In this document: positions 7,557-16,414 of the stretch, piece by piece | Position numbering within the stretch: the first letter of the stretch is position 1 | How the letters are laid out: each line of letters begins with the position of its first letter | DNA from: UBA8828 sp964510855 | GTDB taxonomy: Bacteria; Verrucomicrobiota; Verrucomicrobiia; Opitutales; UBA953 | DNA length: 64,000 nucleotides | Reading direction: 5' to 3' | NCBI GenBank assembly: GCA_964510855.1 | Contig: CAZEDB010000009.1 | Location: 1-64,000 of the forward strand | Position numbers and translations under genes: made by a program | Notes under the pieces: generated by a model | The model's input: the letters and a program-made list of their open reading frames with translations, nothing else | Told to the model about the DNA's origin: nothing | Database searches by the model: none

Positions 7557-9839
7557 TTAAAACCGCGCTTCAATCCCCAGATGGAAGGTCCGCGGTGCGT
7601 TAGCCCGAGGTCCGAGCGGTGCGCGACTGATGATTTCCCGCTCGTCCGTTAAGTTGTGCACCCCGCCGATAAAGCGAAAGCCCGACTGGATGTTGTAACG
7701 GAAACTTAAATCTGCGGTAGCTAAAGCAGCAACCCGGCCATCAATGGCTGAGGCGGCATCTGGCGCACCTAAGTCTGTGAGACGTGGGCGCTCATTGTAG
7801 CCCGTACCCCAAGTTGCGGAGTTGTATCCAATGTCTAAGGTTACTGCGGTTTTTTCTGTTTCCACGCCAGCTGAGAGGCCGATTTTCCACTCAGGAATGT
7901 AGGGAATCTCACTGCCATTTTCCGCGCCGGCAAAAAGTCCTGCGCTATTGCTGAGACGACTTGAGAGATCTTTAAATTCAGCGTGCGTGAAGGTAGCACT
8001 CAAACTTACAGGTGTGCCGATGCTCCAACCTTGAGCGCGACCATGATCGTAGGTCACGCTAGCTTCGACGCCGTAGGCTTGGGCTTCGCCTGCATTCTTG
8101 CTCGGACTAAGGCCGCCAGCCGATACGCCTACTTCAGGAGCAATCAGTCGACTGAAGTCGGTGTGGAAAAGGGCAACCTCCCAGCGTAAGCCCTTGTCGC
8201 TATGGCGTAGACCTAGTTCGCTTCCCAGCGAGCGCTCGGCCTGGGCTCCGGACAAGAAGCCGGAGGGATTGGCGGGTGAGGCGCCAGCAAAGACACCCGT
8301 GAACACGGAAGTTTTGGGCGTTAAATCCAGGGTAGCCCCAATCCCGCCCGTGGTCAGGGTAGTGTCGCCTTCGCCATTATTGGCAGGCGTTGAACTCCCA
8401 CGGTTAGCGTAGGAAATCCATTCCTGACGAACCCCGGGTCGGATGGTGAGGGCTCCGAAGCGCATCGCATCTTCTACATACAAGCTGACGGCTTCGGCTT
8501 CGGCTTCTCCGGCAGAAGTTACAGCCCCGGCAACAGGATTAGAGAAGCCGCCCATTTGGTTGCTGGCGCGGACAAAGGATTGATTGGTGCCCGTGGCGGT
8601 GTCGCGATGGAGGCGAAGGCCCAAGGTAACTTCGTGATCCACGGTACCTTTTGATTTCAGGCGAGCTTCCGTCTGCCAGCCCATCGACTCATGGTCACGG
8701 TAGGCGCTGCGGTTCACGGTGCTGCCAGCGGAAAGTCCTTTTAAAACGCCCACAGCCGTCGGGTTCATCAAGGCTTGGCCAAGATTTGTAGGCGTGCTGG
8801 GTCCGACATTGGTCAGGCCATCGAGTTTGTCCCACGTCCGCTCAAACGTATTGAAGTAGAGCGTGCTCTCGATGCGGGTAAGGGCGTCGGGTTGAGCTGA
8901 CCATTTAAGGGAAGTCCTTAAGTGTTCTGCCACGAGTTTATCGAAGGCCGAAGCTGCGTAGCGACGGTCGGGATTGGCACGTAAGTCTGCTTCGGTAATG
9001 CCGACGTAAGATTCATCGGCATCTAAATCGGTCATCCCGACTTTAAATTCAAAGCGGTGCGCCCGGTTTTTATCGGGCTGCCAACCCAATTTAATCATGG
9101 GTTCAAGCAGGTGATAGCCAGTATTGGCCGAGCTTCCGTCGATGGTGCGATAACCGTCCGTAGCTTGTGCGTGTAGTTCAACTAAGGTGGCAATCTGACC
9201 GTCGCCCAAGGCTTCCACCGACCCCGCCCAAACTTGCATGAAGTTGGTGTTATGACTGCCGTAGGTTAAGCGTAAGTAGCCGGTGTTCGTGTTATCAGTA
9301 GGTAAGGGCGTTGAGAGAAAGTTAACCACGCCCCCGGTGGTGTGCGGTCCAAAGCGGACTTGGCTCGATCCTTTGATAAATTCAATGCCTGCCATCCGGC
9401 CGGCCTTAGGGGTGTAGTAAGCATTAGGTGCCGCGTAAGGTGACGGTGCGGCGAGGATGCCGTCCTCCATCAAGGTTACTTTGCTGCTGCGCGTACCATC
9501 GACCCCACGGATCGAGAGATTGGGGAAATTCCCATAACCATCCTCGTCGCGGATATTAACCCCTGGAACATTTTGGGCGATGTTGGTGAGATTGACTTGG
9601 CCTTTGTCGCGGAAGGTTGCGCCGTCAATGTAGGTAGCTGAACCGGGCAAGGAGGGGATGCCTTCACCCCAACCCGTTACGGTTACCGTGTCTAATTGGG
9701 TGCTCGGTGCGGTGGGGGCAGCTGCGGGCGTGCTAGGAGCAGCCGCGGGTGTGCTAGGCGCAGCCTTAGGTGCATTGGGGTCGGCAAAACCATAAGCTGC
9801 AGCTAAGAGGCAAAGGGCGGTGAGACGTAGTGTGGGCAT
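7557..9839 (-). CDS. TonB-dependent outer-membrane receptor, FecA-like
   Basis: Active importer across the outer membrane. The 760-residue precursor has a signal peptide (about residues 1-19), an Ala/Pro-rich linker with repeated APSTPAA, a TonB box around DTVTVTG (50-56), a plug domain, and a 22-strand barrel ending in the aromatic residue of GIEARF. Plug blocks such as NIRDEDGYGNFPNLSIRG, TLMEDGILAAPSPYAAP and VRFGPHTTGGVVNF resemble the ferric citrate receptor FecA and relatives. The palindrome at 9886-9904 upstream looks like a Fur box, which supports iron-chelate uptake. The ligand itself cannot be determined. First gene of the tonB-exbB-exbD operon. Confidence 0.9.
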   Translation of the reverse strand: MPTLRLTALCLLAAAYGFADPNAPKAAPSTPAAAPSTPAAAPTAPSTQLDTVTVTGWGEGIPSLPGSATYIDGATFRDKGQVNLTNIAQNVPGVNIRDEDGYGNFPNLSIRGVDGTRSSKVTLMEDGILAAPSPYAAPNAYYTPKAGRMAGIEFIKGSSQVRFGPHTTGGVVNFLSTPLPTDNTNTGYLRLTYGSHNTNFMQVWAGSVEALGDGQIATLVELHAQATDGYRTIDGSSANTGYHLLEPMIKLGWQPDKNRAHRFEFKVGMTDLDADESYVGITEADLRANPDRRYAASAFDKLVAEHLRTSLKWSAQPDALTRIESTLYFNTFERTWDKLDGLTNVGPSTPTNLGQALMNPTAVGVLKGLSAGSTVNRSAYRDHESMGWQTEARLKSKGTVDHEVTLGLRLHRDTATGTNQSFVRASNQMGGFSNPVAGAVTSAGEAEAEAVSLYVEDAMRFGALTIRPGVRQEWISYANRGSSTPANNGEGDTTLTTGGIGATLDLTPKTSVFTGVFAGASPANPSGFLSGAQAERSLGSELGLRHSDKGLRWEVALFHTDFSRLIAPEVGVSAGGLSPSKNAGEAQAYGVEASVTYDHGRAQGWSIGTPVSLSATFTHAEFKDLSSRLSNSAGLFAGAENGSEIPYIPEWKIGLSAGVETEKTAVTLDIGYNSATWGTGYNERPRLTDLGAPDAASAIDGRVAALATADLSFRYNIQSGFRFIGGVHNLTDEREIISRAPLGPRANAPRTFHLGIEARF

Positions 9840-9885
9840 AGGAGTTCTTATTTCAGAAGGTAACGAGATACTGCTGTCAATGACA

Positions 9886-9904
9886 ATTGAGACACAATCT
9901 CAAT
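9886..9904. promoter_or_regulatory. Fur-like palindrome upstream of the TonB operon
   Basis: ATTGAGA-CACAA-TCTCAAT is a perfect 7-bp inverted repeat with a 5-base centre. It has the same 7-5-7 layout as Fur boxes of the type ATTGAGA-ATNAT-TCTCAAT, although the centre differs. A smaller palindrome, TGTCA-A-TGACA (9875-9885), adjoins it. It lies 47 bases before the receptor start codon. A TATAAT occurs on the minus strand at 9960-9955. Confidence 0.55.
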
Positions 9905-9963
9905 AAGATGAGACCAGTGGATATTGTTTTGAACCCCCACGGTTTTCAGAGTCTATTATACGC

Positions 9964-10674
9964 GTGTCTAGGTTGCTCCTCGTCATCCCCTGCCGTGATG
10001 AAGCGGAGCGTATTACTGAAAGTTTAGAACTTTTGGCCCAACAAACTCAGGGCCTAGCTTTAAAAGTCTTGTTGGCTGATAACGGCTCCAGCGATGACCT
10101 CGAAGACAAGGTTGGGCGTTTGCAAGGCCGGTTTCCCTTTACGGTTGAGTATGCCCGAGTTTCTTCGCGACCCGATAAGGGCATCGCCATTCATCGTGCC
10201 TGGCGGTCTTACGCTTCAGGCTGTGATTTGCTGGGTTACTGTGATGCGGATATGGCGGCCGCCCCTGAGGCACTCGTTCGCGCCGTCGATTTAATTGCAG
10301 CGAACAAGGCCGATGTGGTGGTGGGCGATCGCTACCATGCACTTTCAACTCTTAAGGGCCGGTCGCTGGTCCGTGCGCTGCTTTCGCGAGGTCTCTCACT
10401 CCTCTGGCGTTTACTCCCCCGTTCAGGTATGCGCGATCCAGGTTGTGGTCTCAAGGTAGTTAGTACCGCTTGTTTCCGTTCGGCCGAGTTTCCTCCGCAT
10501 CACGGCGGCTTTGCCTTTGGTGCCCGCTTAACAGCACGTCTCCATCGCATGGGTTATCGCGTGGTGGCTATCCCGGTCCTCTGGCAAGAGGGGGGCCGCT
10601 CGCGCGTTTCCACCTTCGTGGCCATGGGTCACTACCTTGGGACGTGGTTTAGCTTACTTCGCTTCTGGCGTTGA
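9964..10674 (+). CDS. Family 2 glycosyltransferase (dolichol-phosphate-mannose-synthase-like)
   Basis: Transfers a sugar from a nucleotide sugar to a lipid or polymer acceptor. The 236-residue protein has a GT-A fold N-terminus LLLVIPCRDEAERI, a nucleotide-binding block LLADNGSSDD, the metal-binding YCDADMAAAPEAL (DxD-type) and the RDPGCGLKV block seen in DPM1/GtrB-like enzymes. No C-terminal membrane segments of the GtrB type are obvious, although the end is hydrophobic. The start is GTG with no Shine-Dalgarno; a TATTAT lies four bases upstream. Acceptor and sugar are unknown. It is divergent from the TonB operon and convergent with rnr, 8 bases apart. Confidence 0.8.
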   Translation: MSRLLLVIPCRDEAERITESLELLAQQTQGLALKVLLADNGSSDDLEDKVGRLQGRFPFTVEYARVSSRPDKGIAIHRAWRSYASGCDLLGYCDADMAAAPEALVRAVDLIAANKADVVVGDRYHALSTLKGRSLVRALLSRGLSLLWRLLPRSGMRDPGCGLKVVSTACFRSAEFPPHHGGFAFGARLTARLHRMGYRVVAIPVLWQEGGRSRVSTFVAMGHYLGTWFSLLRFWR

Positions 10675-10682
10675 ACCTAAAC

Positions 10683-12974
10683 TTAACGCGCGCCGCCTTT
10701 ACGGCGTTCGGGGGCCCGTGGGGCGCGCTTGCTGGTTTCAACTAAACGGAAGTCTACTTGGCGTTTGAAGCGGTCGACTTTATCGACCGTGACTTCAACG
10801 GCGGCGCCAGCCGCTAATACCCGTCCGTGACGGCGGCCGACCAAGGCAGTTTCTGCGGCGTTCAGTTGATAAAAGTCATCGGTCAGGGTGGTTACATGTA
10901 CCAACCCGTAAGCATGCGAAGCGGTAAGCTCGACCATGAGGCCGTGACTTCGAACCTCCATAATACGCGCTGCGAAGGGGCGTTTATCGGGACGTTCTGC
11001 TTCACGCTCAAAGAGTTCGAGTAACTTAACTTTGACTGAGTCGCGTTCGGCCTCGGCACTATTGCGCTCGCTGATAGAGATCGCATCACAAATTTGGGCG
11101 AGTTCTCCCAAGCCTGGGGTGCGAACAGGTTCACGTGGGGCGGAAGGCACACCATGGCGCGACATCCAACTCTCGATAATGCGGTGTTCCACTAAGTCAG
11201 CATACCGGCGAATCGGCGAAGTGAAGTGACTATAGAAACGCTTGGCTAAACCATAGTGACCATCGGCGGCGGGGCGGTAACAAGCTTGGCGAAGGGAGCG
11301 TAGGAGTTGCACCCGCAGGACGTGGCCGTCGTCCCGGTCTTTAAGTAGGGCCAGGGCCTTAACCATTTCGCGCCGCTGGGTTAGGTCGCCCACTTTAACC
11401 CCGGCGAGGACGAGCGTGTCGCGTAGCGTGCTAAGTTTCTCGGGGTCAGGTTCATCGTGAACCCGTGAGATGTGAGGAATCTTTGCCTGCGTTAAGGTGC
11501 GCCCTACTGACTCATTCGCCAGTAGCATAAACTCTTCGATGAGTTGATGGGATTCGTCATGCGAGACAACTTCGGCGCGGTCGGCGTAGCCTTCGGTATC
11601 TACAAATAATTTAATCTCGGTCATATCGAGATCGAGCGAGCCAGCAGCAAAGCGCTCCTGACGTTGACGCTTTGCCAAGGCCCATAAGCGACGTATCATG
11701 GCGCGCAGGGTGTTGAGCTCCGTATCATCGAGGCTGGCCAGGGCACGTCCCGGGAAGCCGGTTTGGTGGGCAGGCGGGGGTGCTACCGCCCGTATTTTCT
11801 CGTTATCTTCCTCTTTCAAGAGGGCCAGGGCTTGTCGGTAGGTCAGCCGTTTTCGACTCCGAATGACCCCATTGGCAAATTGCACCGCACCGGGCGTTCC
11901 TTCGGCGTTAAAATCAATTAAGACCGATTTAACTAGGCGATCTTCGCCTTCCACCAGGGAGCATAGGCCGCTGGAAAGCGCGTGCGGTAGCATGGGGATA
12001 ACCGTACCGACGAGGTAGGTAGAATTCCCCCGCTCACGGGCTTCGGTATCGAGCGCGGAGCCGCTGCGTACATAGTGTGAGACGTCTGCAATGTGGATAC
12101 CGATTTGCACGCCCCCGTTGGGTAGCTCGCGTAACGAAAGGGCGTCGTCAAAATCCTTAGCATCATCGGGGTCAATGGTGACGGTAGGAATGGTGCGAAA
12201 ATCGGCCCGACCTATAATGTCGCTTGGCGCTACGGTTACCCCTGCGGCCTTTGCGGCAGCTTCAACTGCCGCAGGAAATTCGGGTCGCAGACGATATTGG
12301 CGAAGAATGCCTTTATACTCGGCCATCGGCGTGTGGGTGACACCCAGCACTTCAATGAGGGTTCCCGTGGGGCCGGTGGTTCGGCGTTCCCATGGGTCGA
12401 GGCGTACCACAACTTTATCTTCGGGTTTTGGGGGCGGGTTGAGATTGCTGCGTGCTGGGTCGCGCACGGTAATTTCCCGTACAATCCGCGGGTCATCGGG
12501 TAAGACATACCAAGAAAGACGGGTGCGTCGTAAGGTTCCGACTACCTCAGTTAAAGCCCGCGTGATCACGCGCACAACTTTGCCTGTGCCCCAATCGCCA
12601 CTCGCACGTTCCCGGCGCTGAGGTTCGGGGCGAACCGCTACTTTGTCGCCATGCAAAGCTACGCCCGTGTCGGTGGCGTGAATGTGTAAAGGGTCACGGG
12701 CTTTACCCTCGGCATCAGCGGGGAAAACCACGCGCGCGGAACCACTCCCGCGAAAAAGAATCGTCCCTTCCAAAAGGTTCTCGCGGGGCGGTAAGGCCAG
12801 TCGATCACGTCCTACCGTGACAAGTGCGCCCGAGCGGATGAGCCCAGGAATGACTTTTCGTAACCGTTGATAACCCGCTTTATCGACCCCAATTTCACGT
12901 GCGAGTTGGTCGAGCAGCATCGGCTGATAGCCGGGCTGACCCATTCGACGGAGCATGGACTCTTCGGGTGTCAT
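10683..12974 (-). CDS. rnr: Ribonuclease R (3'-5' exoribonuclease, RNB family)
   Basis: Processively degrades structured RNA. The 763-residue protein has an N-terminal winged-helix-like segment, cold-shock OB domains (about 65-230), the RNB catalytic domain with TIDPDDAKDFDDAL (about 268-281) holding the metal-binding aspartates, the HYVRSGSALDTEARERGNSTYL block, and a C-terminal S1 domain (about 660-740) followed by a basic tail (APRAPERRKGG). The length is typical. Its ATG overlaps the stop of the upstream pyrophosphatase gene by 4 bases, so the two are co-translated. Confidence 0.92.
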   Translation of the reverse strand: MTPEESMLRRMGQPGYQPMLLDQLAREIGVDKAGYQRLRKVIPGLIRSGALVTVGRDRLALPPRENLLEGTILFRGSGSARVVFPADAEGKARDPLHIHATDTGVALHGDKVAVRPEPQRRERASGDWGTGKVVRVITRALTEVVGTLRRTRLSWYVLPDDPRIVREITVRDPARSNLNPPPKPEDKVVVRLDPWERRTTGPTGTLIEVLGVTHTPMAEYKGILRQYRLRPEFPAAVEAAAKAAGVTVAPSDIIGRADFRTIPTVTIDPDDAKDFDDALSLRELPNGGVQIGIHIADVSHYVRSGSALDTEARERGNSTYLVGTVIPMLPHALSSGLCSLVEGEDRLVKSVLIDFNAEGTPGAVQFANGVIRSRKRLTYRQALALLKEEDNEKIRAVAPPPAHQTGFPGRALASLDDTELNTLRAMIRRLWALAKRQRQERFAAGSLDLDMTEIKLFVDTEGYADRAEVVSHDESHQLIEEFMLLANESVGRTLTQAKIPHISRVHDEPDPEKLSTLRDTLVLAGVKVGDLTQRREMVKALALLKDRDDGHVLRVQLLRSLRQACYRPAADGHYGLAKRFYSHFTSPIRRYADLVEHRIIESWMSRHGVPSAPREPVRTPGLGELAQICDAISISERNSAEAERDSVKVKLLELFEREAERPDKRPFAARIMEVRSHGLMVELTASHAYGLVHVTTLTDDFYQLNAAETALVGRRHGRVLAAGAAVEVTVDKVDRFKRQVDFRLVETSKRAPRAPERRKGGAR

Positions 12975-14680
12975 CTCAGACCCGCACTCTCGGCGAGCAA
13001 TCCTGTTAAGTAGGGTAGGAGTTGCTTCTTGCGGCTAACAATACCGGGCAAATCAAAAATATCAGGTGCCCGCTTAACCGGGTAAGTAATGGCCCGGGTG
13101 ATGTCGGGGTCGCCGCGTACGAGGAGAACGGAGCCTTGGGTGTCGATATCGGTAACCAGTAGACAGGCAAAGGTCAGAGCATGCTCCGCACGGTAACGTC
13201 CTAACGCCTCGAGCAATCCATCAGCTTCGCGCCAAAAAGCAGCGAAGCCTAATTCTTCTACTTGGGCGACGGAGAAGCGCGTGCCGTTTTCAGCGTAGTG
13301 CTTGCAGTCAGAACGCACCGCACGATCGGGGGTTGAGCCTGCGAGCACCGAGCCCGCAGAGAAGATAAGGTCGGCCAGTTCACGAGGGTCGCAGTTAGCA
13401 ATACCTGCAAGCCAAGTTAGTAGTTCGCTGTCGAGCGGGGTAGCGGTGGGGCTTTGTAAATGGAGGGTGTCAGAAATAATCCCGCTCATCATCAAACCCG
13501 CAATTTGCGGCGAGGGCCGCACGCCTGAGGTGCGGAAAAGATCGGCCACAATCGAGCAGGTGGAGCCGAGGGGTCGGTTAATGAAAAGAATCGGCTGTTG
13601 GGTGGGCGCATTGCCTAGGCGGTGGTGGTCGATGACTTCGACAATCTCAACTTCACCCGCGCCATCCACAGCTTGCGTGAGTTCGTTGTGGTCAACCAGC
13701 ACGAGGCGGGTGGCGACGGGACGGAGAATATCCGATTTGGTGAAGACGCCTTGCAAGGTGCCTTCTTCATCCACCGCACAACAAATCAAGGCGTTCGACT
13801 GCACGATGCGACGGCGGGCTAGGGCGAGTTTCTCTTGCGGCAGGAAGGTAGGGGTGTCGCGCCGTACCAAGCCGTCGAGTAAGTGGGCGGCCCGCACTGC
13901 CCAGGCAGTCGTCGCACTATCCGTCTTGGAGCGCGCGACCGAAACCCCTTGGGTTCGTGCCCGCGCAATCAAAGCAGGTTCCATCGCATGCCCGCCCGTA
14001 ACCACGATGAGGCGTACGCCCATCTCAATGGCCTTGGCATGAACATCACTGCGGTCGCCTACCACAATCACGCTGCTAGCCGAGGAAATGCCTTCGGCCG
14101 CGGCTGCCTTGCCGAAGGAGGCGAGCTCCATCGCGGCCACCCGCACGTGCAATTCTTCGACCCGGTCAGCGTCGTGCAGGTAATCGGCTTCAGCGCTTAA
14201 GGTGCGGACAATCGCACCCACGCTGCTTTGGACTCGGCGCATCGAGGTGGCGCGCTGGGGCTTGGGAATGAAGGTATCACCCAAGTCAAAAATGGAAACA
14301 TGGCCTGCGAGTTGGCCACCTGCACCGACCACGGGTAGGGCACGAATATCATGCCGATCGAGGAGCTCGAGTGCCTCAGCACAGGTACTGCCGGCGGTAA
14401 CCACGAAAGGATTACGATGCATAATGTCCTCCACTCGTGGAGTGACATCGCCCACGAAAACGGGGAGCTCAGCCCCAAACCGATTTAAAATCGCCTCAAT
14501 CCGGTCATTGGAATTTCCACAACGTGCGGCCACGAACCCTTTTTGTCCGATGGCCTCTTTGTAGGCAGCATAGGCTAGGGCCGAACAAATCGAATCGGCA
14601 TCAGGATTTTTGTGACCGATAACATAGGTCACAGCCGCCGTAGGTTCGGCGTTAGGGAGAGGTGGGGGCACCAAGGACAT
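12971..14680 (-). CDS. ppaC: Family II manganese-dependent inorganic pyrophosphatase with CBS and DRTGG domains
   Basis: Hydrolyses PPi to phosphate in the cytoplasm. Domains in order: DHH start VIGHKNPDADSICSALAYA (about 20-38), two CBS motifs split by a DRTGG domain (first CBS about 80-135, DRTGG about 180-260, second CBS about 285-325), then LVDHNELTQAV and EVIDHHRLGN (the DHH-type HH motif), and a DHHA2 domain to the C-terminus. At 569 residues it matches the long regulatory form known from clostridia, in which adenine nucleotides bound to CBS control activity. It precedes rnr with a 4-base overlap and follows the nuoI terminator. Confidence 0.88.
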   Translation of the reverse strand: MSLVPPPLPNAEPTAAVTYVIGHKNPDADSICSALAYAAYKEAIGQKGFVAARCGNSNDRIEAILNRFGAELPVFVGDVTPRVEDIMHRNPFVVTAGSTCAEALELLDRHDIRALPVVGAGGQLAGHVSIFDLGDTFIPKPQRATSMRRVQSSVGAIVRTLSAEADYLHDADRVEELHVRVAAMELASFGKAAAAEGISSASSVIVVGDRSDVHAKAIEMGVRLIVVTGGHAMEPALIARARTQGVSVARSKTDSATTAWAVRAAHLLDGLVRRDTPTFLPQEKLALARRRIVQSNALICCAVDEEGTLQGVFTKSDILRPVATRLVLVDHNELTQAVDGAGEVEIVEVIDHHRLGNAPTQQPILFINRPLGSTCSIVADLFRTSGVRPSPQIAGLMMSGIISDTLHLQSPTATPLDSELLTWLAGIANCDPRELADLIFSAGSVLAGSTPDRAVRSDCKHYAENGTRFSVAQVEELGFAAFWREADGLLEALGRYRAEHALTFACLLVTDIDTQGSVLLVRGDPDITRAITYPVKRAPDIFDLPGIVSRKKQLLPYLTGLLAESAGLR

Positions 14681-14702
14681 GCAGGCAAAAAAGAATCAGT
14701 TT

Positions 14703-14722
14703 ACAAAAGACCCTCCGGGTCT
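14703..14722 (-). terminator. Terminator of the complex I gene block
   Basis: On the minus strand AGACCC-GGA-GGGTCT (plus-strand 14708-14722) forms a 6-bp stem followed by a T-rich tract (TTTTG). It lies 36 bases after the nuoI stop codon and 23 bases before the ATG of the pyrophosphatase gene. Confidence 0.55.
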
Positions 14723-14757
14723 ATCAGCGCCGGCGAAAAGTGGGAAGGGCAATCGAC

Positions 14758-15303
14758 TTAGTGCTGACCGCCCGCCTGACGTTCCGCCTCATCCCGCTTA
14801 TGATCCCACTTAAAATGGGTATCGGGCAAGGTGCCGCCGAGTTCGTAAAGGCGGGCTTTATTATGGACCATTTCTTCCCGGGTCCGACCTGCCATAGAAT
14901 ACTGGGTTTGTAGCCAAATCGCTTCTTCGGGGCACACTTCTTGACATAGGCCGCAGTAAATGCAGCGCAGCATATTGATATCAAACTCCTTGGGGGCTTT
15001 CTCCACATGGGCTCCAGGGGCGTTGGCAGGAATTTCCCCTGGGGTGATGCGAATCGCTTTCGGGGGGCAGACAAATTCGCAAAGCTGGCACGAGACACAC
15101 TTTTCGCGGCCATTGGGATCGCGTACCAAAGTGGGTACGCCGCGATACCCTTTGGGAATGGGAGGCCGTTGCTCAGGATAGCTTAAGGTTACGGTCGGGC
15201 GCATCAAATTACGCCACGTGATACGAAGGCCGCCTAAAATTTGCGGGAGATAGGTGCGCTCAAGAAAAGAGAGCGGACGGCGGGTAATAACTTTGACGGC
15301 CAT
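14758..15303 (-). CDS. nuoI: NADH-quinone oxidoreductase subunit I
   Basis: Peripheral-arm subunit of complex I carrying clusters N6a and N6b. The 181-residue protein has two ferredoxin-type 4Fe-4S motifs, CVSCQLCEFVCPPKAI and CIYCGLCQEVCPEEAI, preceded by the family segment YPEQRPPIPKGYRG. The C-terminal extension (about 40 residues, charged, with two His) has no known function. It follows nuoH by 6 bases and is the last nuo gene of this block; nuoJ-N do not follow. Confidence 0.95.
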   Translation of the reverse strand: MAVKVITRRPLSFLERTYLPQILGGLRITWRNLMRPTVTLSYPEQRPPIPKGYRGVPTLVRDPNGREKCVSCQLCEFVCPPKAIRITPGEIPANAPGAHVEKAPKEFDINMLRCIYCGLCQEVCPEEAIWLQTQYSMAGRTREEMVHNKARLYELGGTLPDTHFKWDHKRDEAERQAGGQH

Positions 15304-15309
15304 GATGGG

Positions 15310-16410
15310 TTAACCTTGGAGGGCAAGTAGGATGAAGGTGATGACAAGATTAGCAACCGCGAGCGGCAGTAGCACATTCCAGCCAATCCGCATCACTTGG
15401 TCGTAGCGGAAGCGGGGAATCGTCCACCGCACCCAAACAAAGAAGAAGAGGAAGAAGGCGAGTTTGCCGGCAAAGATACTCAGGCCCATCAAGGTTGCCC
15501 AAATGCCTTCACCTACCATGGGGACGCCGGGGAAGAGGTGCCAGCCTCCTAAGAACATCAGAATGAAGAGGGCAGAACCAATCACCATGTGCCCGTATTC
15601 AGCGACGAAGAAGAGGCCAAACTTAAAGGCGCCGTACTCGGTATGGAAGCCGCCCACCAAGTCGGTCTCCGATTCTGGCATATCGAAGGGGTGGCGGTTG
15701 GTTTCAGCAAAAATACAAATCAGAAAAACGATGGCCGCGAGGGGCTGACGCAAAATATTCCAAACCCCTTCTTGCTGCTCAACAATGACGGCTAGGTTGA
15801 GTCCGTGATCCACTCCCGGTGCCGAGGTTAAAAGAAAAATCGGCAAGACCGATAATCCCATCGCCAATTCGTAGGAGATGAGTTGGGCCGAACCTCGGAC
15901 TGCGCCTAAGAATGGAAACTTAGAATTCGAAGCCCAACCTCCTAAGGCGATGCCGTAGACGCCAAGTGAACTTACAGCGAACATCAGCAGCACCCCTACG
16001 TCGGCACCAGGGCAAAGAGCCAAGGGCGTGCCGTCGGGCAGGCGGGTAAACGGAATCATGGCCAAGACGGCGAGCGCCGGGGCCAAGGCGATGATGGGGG
16101 CTAGGACGTAGTAAGGCTTGTTGACGTGGCCGGGGATGGGGTCTTCCTTAAAAAGAAATTTTCCGCCGTCGGCTGCGGGTTGAATAAAACCTCCGAGTCG
16201 CAGGAAGCTGCCCAGCCCAGGAATCCAAGACACCAAGGGTAAGGTGGTACGGTTGGGTCCAAGTCTTCCTTGAATCCAAGCTGAAGCTTTACGCTCCAGT
16301 AGCACCGCATACCCGGCAATGGTCATGACCACGCCAATGAGGATAACGCCGCGGATAACCACGAACAACAAGTCGGGTGAGCGCAGGAGGTCGAGTAAGA
16401 GGGCTTCCAT
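15310..16410 (-). CDS. nuoH: NADH-quinone oxidoreductase subunit H
   Basis: Membrane subunit joining the two arms of complex I and forming part of the quinone chamber. About 366 residues with eight or more membrane helices. Conserved blocks are ERKASAWIQGRLGPNR, NKPYYVLAP, GSAQLISYELAMGL and AETNRHPFDMPESETDLV with EYGAFKFGLFFVAEY. I chose the ATG at 16410 because it lies 4 bases after the nuoG stop. An in-frame ATG at 16431 would overlap nuoG and add MLPAPKS. Confidence 0.95.
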   Translation of the reverse strand: MEALLLDLLRSPDLLFVVIRGVILIGVVMTIAGYAVLLERKASAWIQGRLGPNRTTLPLVSWIPGLGSFLRLGGFIQPAADGGKFLFKEDPIPGHVNKPYYVLAPIIALAPALAVLAMIPFTRLPDGTPLALCPGADVGVLLMFAVSSLGVYGIALGGWASNSKFPFLGAVRGSAQLISYELAMGLSVLPIFLLTSAPGVDHGLNLAVIVEQQEGVWNILRQPLAAIVFLICIFAETNRHPFDMPESETDLVGGFHTEYGAFKFGLFFVAEYGHMVIGSALFILMFLGGWHLFPGVPMVGEGIWATLMGLSIFAGKLAFFLFFFVWVRWTIPRFRYDQVMRIGWNVLLPLAVANLVITFILLALQG

Positions 16411-16414
16411 GGAT

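Noticed and set aside
9955..9960. TATAAT on the minus strand as promoter of the TonB receptor
   Set aside because: No convincing -35 at the right distance, and it would place the Fur-like box downstream of the start; noted only in the box entry.
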